The translations under genes were made by a program, and so were the position numbers. From NCBI RefSeq assembly GCF_003205615.1, contig NZ_PYBV01000028.1, positions 124,001 to 188,000 on the forward strand: 64,000 bases of DNA, in the 5' to 3' direction. Below are positions 41,624 to 49,818 of the stretch, one piece after another (the first letter of the stretch is position 1; each line of letters starts with the position of its first letter). The notes beneath the pieces are model-generated. The model was not told the origin of the DNA, did not search any database, and was given only the letters and a program-made list of their open reading frames with translations. The stretch is from Micromonospora arborensis (lineage in GTDB: Bacteria; Actinomycetota; Actinomycetes; Mycobacteriales; Micromonosporaceae).

Positions 41624-42531
41624 TGAGCACCGACCGTTTCGCCGACTACGGCCGTCCCCGCAAGGTCGACGGGGGGCTGCGGGCGCGCAGCGCCCGGGGC
41701 GCGATCGGCCGGTCCTGGTGGTCCCGGCGTTTCCTGGAGGTGCTGGAGTCGTTCGCGCTCGGCACCCGGCTGACCCGGGGCCGGTCGTACGCGCGGGCCG
41801 GTCAGGTGCTCACGCTCGACATCGCACCCGGACGGGTCAGCGCGGTGGTGCAGGGTTCTCGGCCGCAGCCGTACCAGGTGTCCATCGCACTGCAGCCGTT
41901 CCCGGCCGCGCTCTGGTCCCGGATCGAGGCGGAGTTGGCCGGGCAGGCGTTCTTCAGTGCCCGACTGCTCGCCGGGGACCTTCCCGACGAGTTGGAGGAG
42001 CTGTTCGTCGCCGCCGGCGCGCCGCTCTTTCCGGCCGGGGTGGACGAGCTGACCCAGCGGTGCAACTGCCCCGACTTCGCGGTGCCGTGCAAGCACCTGG
42101 CGGCGACGTTCTACCTGCTGGCCGAGGCGTTCGACGCGGACCCGTTCGAGCTGCTGCACTGGCGCGGCCGATCCCGCGCCGAGCTGCTCGACGAACTTCG
42201 TGCCCGGCGGGTCGAGGCCACCGGTGCCGCGTCGCCACCTGCCCCGGTCGCCGCACCGTCCGAACCGGACGACGCGGCGTCCGGAGTGGTCGTTGCGGCG
42301 CCGCTCGGTGCGGCCCGTGCGCTCGCCGGGCTGTCGGCGACCCCGCTGGCCGAGTCGGCGGACCGGTTCTGGTTGCCGCCGGTGCCGCTGCCCGATCGCC
42401 CGCCCCGACTGGTGACCGGCCCCGACCTGCTGCTGCGCCAGTTGGGAGCGCCAGCGCCGGCCATCGGCGGGCCGGGACTGCTCGAACGGTTGCGCCGCGC
42501 GTACCGGGCGTTCGGCCCGGCCGACCGGTGA
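41623..42531 (+). CDS. SWIM zinc-finger protein
   Basis: 302 residues. The SWIM motif CxCx(n)CxH is Cys147, Cys149, Cys156, His158 in RCNCPDFAVPCKHLAA, a zinc site proposed to bind DNA or protein. Upstream is a family-typical block (GRSWWSRRFLEVLESFALG; GRSYARAGQVLTLDI). The C-terminal 100 residues are Ala/Pro-rich. The ATG overlaps the helicase stop (TGATG), so both proteins are made together and likely act in one complex; this SNF2-SWIM pairing recurs in actinobacteria. Confidence 0.9.
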   Translation: MSTDRFADYGRPRKVDGGLRARSARGAIGRSWWSRRFLEVLESFALGTRLTRGRSYARAGQVLTLDIAPGRVSAVVQGSRPQPYQVSIALQPFPAALWSRIEAELAGQAFFSARLLAGDLPDELEELFVAAGAPLFPAGVDELTQRCNCPDFAVPCKHLAATFYLLAEAFDADPFELLHWRGRSRAELLDELRARRVEATGAASPPAPVAAPSEPDDAASGVVVAAPLGAARALAGLSATPLAESADRFWLPPVPLPDRPPRLVTGPDLLLRQLGAPAPAIGGPGLLERLRRAYRAFGPADR

Positions 42532-42535
42532 GTCG

Positions 42536-42793
42536 TCACGTCCAGCGGCGGCGGAACCGCCACATGATCGCCGCGTTGGCCACCAGCACCACCGCGCAGA
42601 TCGCACCGGTCAGCCGACCGGCGAACACGGCTATCGCCGGTAGCGACGCCCACAGCACGATGGTCAACAACATCAGGTAGCGGCCCCTCCGGGCCCGGAC
42701 CCGGTGGTCCAGCCGGGCGAAGAAGGCCGGGTCACTCTCCCGGAGCTGACGGGTGATCTGGTCGAACCTGCGCTGATCCTCTTTGCTGAGCAT
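42536..42793 (-). CDS. DUF3040 family membrane protein
   Basis: An 85-residue actinobacterial protein. A charged N-terminus (LSKEDQRRFDQITRQLRESD, then PAFFARL) typical of DUF3040 precedes two membrane helices (LMLLTIVLWASLPAIAVFAG and AICAVVLVANAAIM) and a basic end (WRFRRRWT). The function is unknown. AGGGGAAGG precedes the ATG. It converges on the SWIM gene with only 4 nt between stops. Confidence 0.85.
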   Translation of the reverse strand: MLSKEDQRRFDQITRQLRESDPAFFARLDHRVRARRGRYLMLLTIVLWASLPAIAVFAGRLTGAICAVVLVANAAIMWRFRRRWT

Positions 42794-43104
42794 GGCGCTG
42801 CCTTCCCCTCACGCGTTCAGCGGTTCGGCGGCATACCCGCTGCGGTGGCGGCTCACGCTCGCCTGCTGCCGCTACTTTTCCTCGACGCGAGGGCACCTCA
42901 TGTCCGGCTTACCCGAACCTTAACTTTGCCTGTGGTGCGGAACGACGCGGAAAGTGTCGCGTACGGCGTCGTGGTCCGATCCGTACCCGGCTGCCGTGCG
43001 TACGCCCTGCTGGGAAGGTCCCCCGACGCCTCCGGCCCACCGCCCCTCCCCGAGGTCGCGCTGAGCGCTGTCTTAAGTGCCCCCACGAGGGCGTTCAGCC
43101 CACC

Positions 43105-43133
43105 TTGAAGGCACCTGGGGCCTTGGCTACCTT
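43105..43133 (+). promoter_or_regulatory. Promoter of the redox operon
   Basis: TTGAAG (43105-43110), a 17-nt spacer, and TACCTT (43128-43133) give a good vegetative promoter with an expected start near 43140, leaving an 85-nt leader before the DUF1800 gene. The rest of the 431-nt gap from 42794 shows no gene; it has an AT-rich pocket (CTTACCCGAACCTTAACTTT, near 42908) that may be a second promoter or regulator site. Confidence 0.55.
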
Positions 43134-43224
43134 GCCGTAGCAACCCCCTCAGGCAACAGTCGCCGCACCTGCCGCACCTGCCCGGTCGCAGCTTTCGGCG
43201 CTCATCAGAAATCGGGATTGGTAC

Positions 43225-45309
43225 ATGGCCGACCAGAATGTGCCACCACGTCGACCACGGGACGACCGCGGTTGGGACGGACGCCAGCACCACAGCGCGG
43301 ACGGCTACGGCGACCCCCACGCGTCCACGCCCTACGGGTACGACTCGGCCCACCCCTACCAGGGCGGCTACCCGGCGCAGGCCGACCCGCGCGAGCAGTA
43401 CGGCGACGGGTACGCGCACGCCGGACACCCCGCCCCCGCCCCGCGCGGCCCACAGTGGGTCGGCCCGGAGGGGCTCGGCCGTCCGGTCGGCACCGGACTG
43501 CCCACCCTGGACGATGACGACGAGTCCGGTCGCAAGGTCGGCCGGCGCAAGGCCATGGTCGCCCTCGGCGGCACCGCTGCCGTCGTCGCCGGAGGCGCGG
43601 CGCTCGCCATGACCCCGCAGCTCCGCGGCCTGTTCGGCGACGAGGCCGTGGCCGGCGACGCGACCGGCAGCACGGTGACCGACGGCACCGCGGCGCGGCC
43701 CAGCGGCCAGCAGCCCAGCACGGTACGCACGTACACCGAGCAGAACGAGAGCTACATGGGCTCCCGCGCCGGCGAGGCGCTGAAGAAGAACACGCCGACC
43801 GGTGGACGGACCCTGTCCGGTCCGGCCGCCGCCGCGGCGGCGACCCAGGTGACCGTCAAGACCGTGCTGGCCAAGGACCCGATCCTGCACCTGGCCCGAC
43901 GTGCCACCTTCGGGCCGACGCCCGCGGTGATCGCCGACATCAAGAATCAGGGCATCGACGCCTGGATCCGCGCACAGCTCGCCCCGGAGAAGATCGAGCC
44001 GAGCAAGGCCGAGCTGAAGCTCACCGAGCTGCCCACCCTGAAGCTCGACGCGCAGCAGTTGCGCGCCCAGCGCGACCAGCTCAACGATCAGGGCGCCCAG
44101 CCGGAGCGAGAGATGGTCGACGCCACCGTCGCCCGGCAGATCTGGTCCAACCGTCAGCTGTTCGAGGTGATGGTCGACTTCTGGAACGACTTCCTGCACG
44201 TCGCCGCCGACTTCGACGGCGGCGAGGTCTACCGCAACTCGTTCGACCAGGACGTCGTGCGCAAGCACGCGCTGGGCAGCTACCCGGAGATGCTGGTCGC
44301 CGCGAACAAGCACCCCGCGCTGCTGATCTACCTGAACCAGAAGGACTCCCGCAAGGACGCGATCAACGAGAACCTCGCCCGGGAGAACCTCGAGCTCTAC
44401 TCGGTCGGCGTCGACGGTGGTTACGAGGAGCAGGACGTCCGGCAGGCGGCCATGCTGCAGACCGGCCGCGGCATCGACCGGGACGGCAAGTACGTCTTCA
44501 AGCCCGAGCAGCACTACGTCGGCAAGGTGAAGATCCTCGGCTTCACCCACGCGAACAACTCGGCGGACCCGAAGAAGGCCGACGCCGCGATCGACGCGTA
44601 CATCACCTACCTCGCGAAGCACCCGTCGACCGCGAAGTACGTCGCGCAGAGCCTGGCGACGCGGTTCGTCTCGGACACCCCGCCGAAGTCCCTGGTGGAC
44701 CGGCTGGCCAAGATCTACACCACCAACAACGGCCTGATCAAGCCGGTGCTGATGGCGCTGTTCTGCTCCACCGAGTTCTGGGCCGCGGTGGGCCAGAAGG
44801 TGCGTCGACCGATGGAGTACCTGGTCGCCACGTACCGCGTCCTGGGCGTCTCGCCGGAAGCGTCACCGAAGCACAACAACGGCGACAACAAGCGCACCCC
44901 GTACGCCCGGGGCCTGCGGCAGATCCACGACAAGCTGCGCGAGCTGGGCCACTTCCCGATGGGTCAGCCCACCCCGGACGGTTACCCGGACGTCTACGTC
45001 GCGTGGACGTCGGCCGGCACCATGGTCAACGGCTGGAACGAGGCGGGCGAGATCCTCGCCGGCTACCGCACCACCTTCACGTACACGGCTCCGGAGAAGC
45101 TGGTCGCCAAGCCGCCGGCCACCGCCGGGGCGTACGTGGACGCACTCTCTGCGCGGCTGGTGGGTCAGAAGCTGAGCACGCGGGAGAAGAACCTGATTCT
45201 CGGCGTGGCCGGCGTGCCGGCGACCGCCAAGGTCGACGCCACGTTCAACGGGGCCATCACCGCCGTCGCGCGGGCGATCCTCGCTTCCCCCCAGCACCAC
45301 CTCCGGTGA
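43225..45309 (+). CDS. DUF1800 domain protein, probably exported
   Basis: 694 residues. The first ~100 residues are hydrophilic and rich in Gly, Tyr, Asp and His. A twin-arginine stretch follows (GRRKAMVALGG, Arg107-Arg108) with a hydrophobic segment to about 129, so a Tat-type signal or an N-terminal anchor is likely. The DUF1800 domain covers about 215-690 (LARRATFGPTPAVIADIKNQ; NRQLFEVMVDFWNDFLHV; NENLARENLELYSVGVDGGY). Its function is unknown; it is regularly paired with DUF1501 proteins, as here. It is first of five closely spaced genes. The ribosome site is weak. Confidence 0.9.
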   Translation: MADQNVPPRRPRDDRGWDGRQHHSADGYGDPHASTPYGYDSAHPYQGGYPAQADPREQYGDGYAHAGHPAPAPRGPQWVGPEGLGRPVGTGLPTLDDDDESGRKVGRRKAMVALGGTAAVVAGGAALAMTPQLRGLFGDEAVAGDATGSTVTDGTAARPSGQQPSTVRTYTEQNESYMGSRAGEALKKNTPTGGRTLSGPAAAAAATQVTVKTVLAKDPILHLARRATFGPTPAVIADIKNQGIDAWIRAQLAPEKIEPSKAELKLTELPTLKLDAQQLRAQRDQLNDQGAQPEREMVDATVARQIWSNRQLFEVMVDFWNDFLHVAADFDGGEVYRNSFDQDVVRKHALGSYPEMLVAANKHPALLIYLNQKDSRKDAINENLARENLELYSVGVDGGYEEQDVRQAAMLQTGRGIDRDGKYVFKPEQHYVGKVKILGFTHANNSADPKKADAAIDAYITYLAKHPSTAKYVAQSLATRFVSDTPPKSLVDRLAKIYTTNNGLIKPVLMALFCSTEFWAAVGQKVRRPMEYLVATYRVLGVSPEASPKHNNGDNKRTPYARGLRQIHDKLRELGHFPMGQPTPDGYPDVYVAWTSAGTMVNGWNEAGEILAGYRTTFTYTAPEKLVAKPPATAGAYVDALSARLVGQKLSTREKNLILGVAGVPATAKVDATFNGAITAVARAILASPQHHLR

Positions 45310-45317
45310 GGCACCCG

Positions 45318-46700
45318 ATGGAGAAGACTGTGTACAACTCTTTCCCCCTGCACCCCGAATGCCCCGACGTGCGGCGGCTGGCCGACAACCCGGCCGAGGC
45401 GTTGCTGCGTGCCGAGGCGGACATCGTCGCCGCCGAGAACGCCGCCGAGTTCGACCGTTACCGCACGCTGGAGGACCTGGAGGAGGCCCAGCAGGACGGT
45501 CGTGGCGTCACCCGGCGGACGTTCGTCGTCGGTGCCGCGGCCACCGCGACCGCGCTGGCCACCGCGCAGTTCGTCACCACGTCGGCGTCGTTCGCGGCGA
45601 CCAAGACCGGCACCCTGATCCACGTCTTCCTCTACGGGGGGCTGGACGGGCTGAGCCTGATCGCGCCGGACAACGACGCCGTGCTCGCCAAGGCCCGTCC
45701 CGATCTGCTGCTCGGCAACGACTCGCTGGCCCTGGACCGCGGCTTCAAGCTGACCAGCGCGTTCAAGCCGCTGGAGAAGTGGCTCACGGCCGGACAGTTG
45801 GGCTTCATCCCGGCGGCCTCCGACGAGCGGCTGTCGCGTAGCCACTTCCAGGCCGCCGACGCCTGCAACCTGGGCGGGTTGCCCAACGAGACCGGCGGCC
45901 GGGGTTGGCTGGACGGTCTGGTCGACAACCTGGGCAAGGGCACCGCGTTCCGCAGCGTCGGCATCGGCAGCACGCTGCCCCGCTCGCTGGTGGGCAACAA
46001 CGGCGCGCTGTCGCTGAACAACGTCGGGTCGCTGCGCCTCAACGGCGACGAGCGCTTCCGGGCCGCCACCGAGAAGGCCATCAAGGGGCTCTTCACCGGG
46101 ATCAACCACCCGGTCGAGGAGGCTGTGCAGGAGGGCATGGGCGCCCTGGCCACCGCCCAGCGGTTGGCCGCCAAGCCGTACCAGCCGGTCGAGGGTGTCA
46201 CGTACGAGGGCGTCGGCAACGCCTTCAAGCAACTCGCCCAGTTGATCAAGGGTGGTGCCAACGTGCGGGTCGCCACCGTCGGCATGGGCGGTTACGACAC
46301 ACACGAGAACCAGGGCACCACCGCGGGCGGCCAACTGCACCGCCGCTTGAACGAGCTGGCCAGCGCGATGGCCGCCTTCTTCACCGACCTGGGCCCGCAG
46401 GCCGCCGACGTGACGATCATGGTGTCCAGTGAGTTCGGCCGTCGGGTCGGCTCCAACAGCGGAGGCACCGACCACGGGCACGGCGGGGTGGTCACCCTGC
46501 TCTCCGGCAAGAAGCTGGCCGGCTCGGTGCTCGGCAACTGGAACGGTCTGGACAAGCTGGACTCCGGTGACGTGCCGGAGAACAACAACATGTTCAACAT
46601 CTACGGCGCGGTGGCGCAGGGCCGGTTCGGTCTCACCAACGCGGAGGTCGACAAGGTCTTCCCCCGCCAGAAGTACGCCCCGATGAAGTTGTACGCGTGA
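45318..46700 (+). CDS. DUF1501 domain protein with Tat signal
   Basis: 460 residues. A hydrophilic lead of about 64 residues precedes a Tat motif, TRRTFVVGAAATATAL (65-80), and a Ser/Ala cleavage region (TTSASFAA). The mature part is DUF1501, a member of the alkaline phosphatase/sulfatase-fold superfamily: LIHVFLYGGLDGLSLIAPDN, RSHFQAADACN, GGYDTHENQG, VSSEFGRRVGSNSGGTDHGH. Aspartate and histidine residues in these motifs fit a metal site, but no substrate is known. It starts 8 nt after the DUF1800 stop and overlaps the reductase start by 4 nt. Confidence 0.92.
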   Translation: MEKTVYNSFPLHPECPDVRRLADNPAEALLRAEADIVAAENAAEFDRYRTLEDLEEAQQDGRGVTRRTFVVGAAATATALATAQFVTTSASFAATKTGTLIHVFLYGGLDGLSLIAPDNDAVLAKARPDLLLGNDSLALDRGFKLTSAFKPLEKWLTAGQLGFIPAASDERLSRSHFQAADACNLGGLPNETGGRGWLDGLVDNLGKGTAFRSVGIGSTLPRSLVGNNGALSLNNVGSLRLNGDERFRAATEKAIKGLFTGINHPVEEAVQEGMGALATAQRLAAKPYQPVEGVTYEGVGNAFKQLAQLIKGGANVRVATVGMGGYDTHENQGTTAGGQLHRRLNELASAMAAFFTDLGPQAADVTIMVSSEFGRRVGSNSGGTDHGHGGVVTLLSGKKLAGSVLGNWNGLDKLDSGDVPENNNMFNIYGAVAQGRFGLTNAEVDKVFPRQKYAPMKLYA

Positions 46701-48115
46701 CGCGTTCGCACACCCACGCCGCCGGCCGTCGTACCGGGGCCTCGTCCCGGCACGGCGGCCGATCGGCTGCCCCCGTACCCCTGCAGATCCCGGCCCGGCG
46801 CGGACCCGGCGGCCGGCGGCTGCTGGGCGTGCTGCTCCTTGTCGGTCTGCTCGCCAGCGTGCTGCCGTGGTGGCTGGGCACCCCCGCCGGTTCGTTGCGG
46901 AGCACCGCGGCCACCGTCACCGCGGCGGGCCGGATCAGCGGCCTGATCGCCGGCTACCTGCTGCTGGTGCAGGTGCTGATGATGAGCCGGCTGCCGGTGC
47001 TGGAACGGTGGATCGGCGGCGAGCAGGTGGCCCGCTGGCATCGCGACGTCGGCGCCACCCTGCTGGTCGCCGTGCTGGCACACCTGTCGCTGATCCTCGT
47101 CGGCTACGCGGACCTGCGTAACCAGTCGATTCTCGCCGAGGTCGGCACGCTGCTCGGTGACTACGAGGACATGGTCTCGGCGTTCGTCGCCACCGGCATC
47201 ATGATGTTGGTCGGGTTCAGCAGCATCCGGGGGATCCGGCGGGCGCTGCCCTACGAGCTGTGGCACCTGCTGCACCTGTCCAGCTACCTGATCCTGCTGC
47301 TCGGCTTCGGTCACCAGTTCACCCACGGTGCGCAGTTGTACAAGCCGGGACCGGTCCGCACCGGCTGGATCGCGCTCTACCTGCTGGTGGTCGCCGCCCT
47401 GCTCTGGGGTCGGGTGCTCGCGCCGCTGGCGTTCAACCTGCGCTACCGGCTGCAGGTCGCCGACGTCGTCGCCGAGAGCCCGGACACCATCTCGATCTAC
47501 CTCACCGGTGAGCGGCTCGGCCGGCTGACGATGCTCGGCGGCCAGTACTTCCGCTGGCGCTTCCTCGCCCGGGGCTGCTGGTGGCAGTCGCACCCGTTCT
47601 CCGTCTCCGCCGCCGGGAACGGTCGCTGGTTGCGGCTCACCGTCAAGGTCGTCGGCGCGCACACCGCGGACCTGCGCGACCTGGAGCCGGGCACCCGGGT
47701 CTGGGCGGCGGGTCCGTCGGGCACCTTCACCGCCGCGCACCGGGTCCGCGAGCGGGCCCTGCTGATCGCGGGTGGCAGCGGCATCACGCCGATCCGGGCC
47801 ATGCTGGAGGAGTTGCCGCCGGGCGCCGCCCTGATCTACCGGGCCCGTACCCCCGCCGACGTGCTGCTCAGCCGTGAGCTGGACTGGCTGGCTCAGGAGC
47901 GCGACACCTCGGTCTGGTACGTCATCGGCTCCCGCGACGACCCCGGCCCCCGTCAGCTCATGAGCCCGGACGGGTTGCGTCAACTGGTACCCGACGTGGC
48001 CCGGCGCGACGTCTACCTGTGCGGGCCACCCGGGCTGGTGGATCAGTCGGTACGCGCGCTGCGCCGGGCCGGCGTGCCCCGACGGCAGATCCACCTGGCC
48101 ACGTTCGAGTTGTAG
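46697..48115 (+). CDS. Transmembrane haem/flavin reductase (ferric reductase-like)
   Basis: 472 residues. About six membrane helices between 42 and 245 carry histidines placed to bind haem: His115 and His129 on one helix, His190/His193 and His206 on another. A cytosolic ferredoxin-NADP reductase-like module follows: the FAD-binding motif RWRF (286-289) with HPFSVSA (299-305), the NAD(P) loop GGSGITPIRAML (359-370), and CGPPGLVDQSV near 438. Electrons from NAD(P)H would pass through FAD and haem to the outer face of the membrane. The GTG start overlaps the DUF1501 stop. The likely acceptor is the FMN-binding protein encoded next. Confidence 0.92.
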   Translation: MTRSHTHAAGRRTGASSRHGGRSAAPVPLQIPARRGPGGRRLLGVLLLVGLLASVLPWWLGTPAGSLRSTAATVTAAGRISGLIAGYLLLVQVLMMSRLPVLERWIGGEQVARWHRDVGATLLVAVLAHLSLILVGYADLRNQSILAEVGTLLGDYEDMVSAFVATGIMMLVGFSSIRGIRRALPYELWHLLHLSSYLILLLGFGHQFTHGAQLYKPGPVRTGWIALYLLVVAALLWGRVLAPLAFNLRYRLQVADVVAESPDTISIYLTGERLGRLTMLGGQYFRWRFLARGCWWQSHPFSVSAAGNGRWLRLTVKVVGAHTADLRDLEPGTRVWAAGPSGTFTAAHRVRERALLIAGGSGITPIRAMLEELPPGAALIYRARTPADVLLSRELDWLAQERDTSVWYVIGSRDDPGPRQLMSPDGLRQLVPDVARRDVYLCGPPGLVDQSVRALRRAGVPRRQIHLATFEL

Positions 48116-48127
48116 GAAGGGCATCCC

Positions 48128-48724
48128 ATGCGTCGCGCGTTGCTCGCGATCACCGGCCTGGCCGCCAGCACCACCGCGCTGGTGGTGTTCAAGGGCTCCC
48201 CGGGCGCCACCCAGGTCGCCCAGAACCTGCCGAGCGCCCAGCCGGTCAACCCCACCCCGCAGGATGTCGACCCGAGCGCCGACCCGCCCGTCGAACCGGT
48301 GGCCGGGGCGCCGACGCCGTCGGTGGCTCCCGGCACGCCGTCGTCGCCCAAACCCAGCAAGATCACCGCCCGGCCGGCCGGCACCCGCACCACCACGAAG
48401 GCTCCCAGCGCGCCGCGGACCACCACGAAGGCGCCGCAGCCGACCAACCGCCGGGTCACCGGGCCGGGCGTGGACAACGAGTACGGGTACGTGCAGGTGC
48501 AGATCGTGGTCTCCGGTAACCGGATCGTCGACGCTGTCGCGCTGTCCCTACCCAGCGGGGGTGAGTCCGACATCCACAGCGACGACGTCAGCGGCAGGTA
48601 CGACGGCACCGGCGGCGAGGTGGTGCAGAAGCAGAGCGCCAACGTCAACACCGTCTCCGGCGCCACCGAGACCAGCAACTCCTACAAGCAGTCGCTGCGC
48701 GGCGCGATCGAGCAGGCGTTCTGA
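48128..48724 (+). CDS. FMN-binding domain protein (covalent flavin carrier)
   Basis: 198 residues. An N-terminal export or anchor segment (MRRALLAITGLAASTTALVV) is followed by about 85 residues of Pro/Thr/Ala-rich linker (with the repeated element TTTKAP) and the FMN-binding domain (about 112-198). The flavinylation motif is NTVSGATETSNSYKQSL: Thr180 is the expected attachment site for FMN. The flanking ApbE would carry out the attachment outside the membrane. The protein should act as a one- or two-electron carrier receiving electrons from the reductase encoded just upstream. GAAGGG precedes the ATG. Confidence 0.93.
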   Translation: MRRALLAITGLAASTTALVVFKGSPGATQVAQNLPSAQPVNPTPQDVDPSADPPVEPVAGAPTPSVAPGTPSSPKPSKITARPAGTRTTTKAPSAPRTTTKAPQPTNRRVTGPGVDNEYGYVQVQIVVSGNRIVDAVALSLPSGGESDIHSDDVSGRYDGTGGEVVQKQSANVNTVSGATETSNSYKQSLRGAIEQAF

Positions 48725-48725
48725 C

Positions 48726-49526
48726 GTGCCGGCGGCGATGACCCGACGCGGGCTGTGCCGGGTCGAACAGATCATGGGTACGGCGATCACCCTGGACCTC
48801 GCCGACGACCTGCCCGCGGCGACGCTGAACGAGTTGGCCGACGAGGTCTTCGCCTGGATGCGGGAGGTGGACGCCCGGTTCAGCACGTACCGGCCGGACA
48901 GCGAGGTGTGCCGCTTCGACCGGGGCGAGGTGCTGCTCTCCGAGGCGTCGGCGGAACTGCGGTTCGTGCTGGAGGCCTGCGCCGACCTGTGGGGCGACAC
49001 CGACGGGTTCTTCGACGCGTACGCCACCGGACGGCTCGACCCGTCCGGCTTCGTCAAGGGCTGGGCGGCCCAGGTCGCCTCGGATCGCCTGCTCGCCGCC
49101 GGTGCCGCGAACCACTGTGTGAACGCCGGCGGTGACGTGCGCGTGCGCGGCCTCGCGCCGTCCGGAGCGCCGTGGCGCATCGGCATCCGGCACCCGTGGG
49201 ACGCGATGGCGACCTGCCTGGTGCTCACCGGGACCGACCTGGCCGTGGCCACGTCCGGCGTCTACGAGCGGGGCCGGCACGTGCTGGACCCGCGCCGGGG
49301 CGCACCGGCCAGCGGGTTGCGCTCGGTGACCGTGGTCGGCACCGACCTCGGGGTGGCCGACGCGTACGCCACCGCCGCCCTGGCCATGGGGGTCGCCGGT
49401 CTCGGCTGGTTGGACCGCCTCGACGGGCACGGCCACGCGGTCGTCACCGACGACGGCCGGCAGTACCACTCCGCCGACGTCCCCGCTGGTCGACTAGCTC
49501 CGCCGGCGTCCCCGCTGGTCGACTAG
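48726..49526 (+). CDS. apbE: FAD:protein FMN transferase
   Basis: About 266 residues. ApbE uses FAD to attach FMN to a Thr in target proteins; here the target is the preceding FMN-binding protein. Marks: EQIMGTAITLDL near the N-terminus, DARFSTYRPDSEVCRFDRG, DPSGFVKGWAAQ, NAGGDVRVRG, GVYERGRHVLDPRRG and the metal-binding DAYATAALAMG. No lipobox is evident, so it is either cytosolic or exported by another route. The GTG at 48726, one base after the previous stop, is chosen; an ATG at 48738 is the alternative. The last ~17 residues are encoded by a 29-bp tandem repeat that also supplies the stop. Confidence 0.92.
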   Translation: MPAAMTRRGLCRVEQIMGTAITLDLADDLPAATLNELADEVFAWMREVDARFSTYRPDSEVCRFDRGEVLLSEASAELRFVLEACADLWGDTDGFFDAYATGRLDPSGFVKGWAAQVASDRLLAAGAANHCVNAGGDVRVRGLAPSGAPWRIGIRHPWDAMATCLVLTGTDLAVATSGVYERGRHVLDPRRGAPASGLRSVTVVGTDLGVADAYATAALAMGVAGLGWLDRLDGHGHAVVTDDGRQYHSADVPAGRLAPPASPLVD

Positions 49527-49557
49527 CTCCGCCAGCGTTCCCGCTGGTCGACTAGCG
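49471..49557. repeat. Three tandem copies of a 29-bp unit at the 3' end of apbE
   Basis: Units at 49471-49499, 49500-49528 and 49529-49557 are nearly identical (cores CCCGCTGGTCGACTAGC). Because 29 is not a multiple of three, apbE reads the first unit in one frame and the second in another, where a TAG at 49524-49526 ends it. Each unit contains the palindrome CTGGTCGACTAG (imperfect). Confidence 0.9.
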
Positions 49558-49713
49558 CAGCGGGCGGTTGGTGCCGGCCGGGCGGGTGCCGGTGGGGCGT
49601 GGGCGGCCCGGACGCGAGCCAGACGGCCGGGTGCCGGCCCAGCGGTGCCGTGGATGGCTGGGCCGGGGCGGTTCGGTGCCGCCGGGATGAGGCGTCCTGT
49701 CGTCCGTGGACAT
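49552..49713 (-). CDS. Possible small basic proline-rich protein
   Basis: A 53-residue ORF beginning MSTDDRTPHPGGTEPP and continuing with Pro, Arg, Gly and Thr. The start has a fair ribosome site (GGGGGAA about 5 nt upstream), the main reason to list it. The composition is low-complexity, no family was recognised, and the end runs into the 29-bp repeat, so it may be spurious. Confidence 0.3.
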   Translation of the reverse strand: MSTDDRTPHPGGTEPPRPSHPRHRWAGTRPSGSRPGRPRPTGTRPAGTNRPLR

Positions 49714-49818
49714 CGTTCCCCCGTTCGTGGCGCGGGTTCGCGCCGTCTTCCTGTCAACGAGGACCGACGCCCCGGCGACGCTGTCGGGCACCGGATGGAA
49801 TCGCCGACCGGGCCTGTC

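Noticed and set aside
42704..43108. 134-codon plus-strand ORF between DUF3040 and DUF1800
   Set aside because: It starts inside the DUF3040 gene, runs through the promoter region and has no family features.
42794..43224. Riboswitch in the 431-nt leader region of the redox operon
   Set aside because: I looked for known conserved cores such as FMN, cobalamin and ydaO motifs and saw none; only a promoter is supported.
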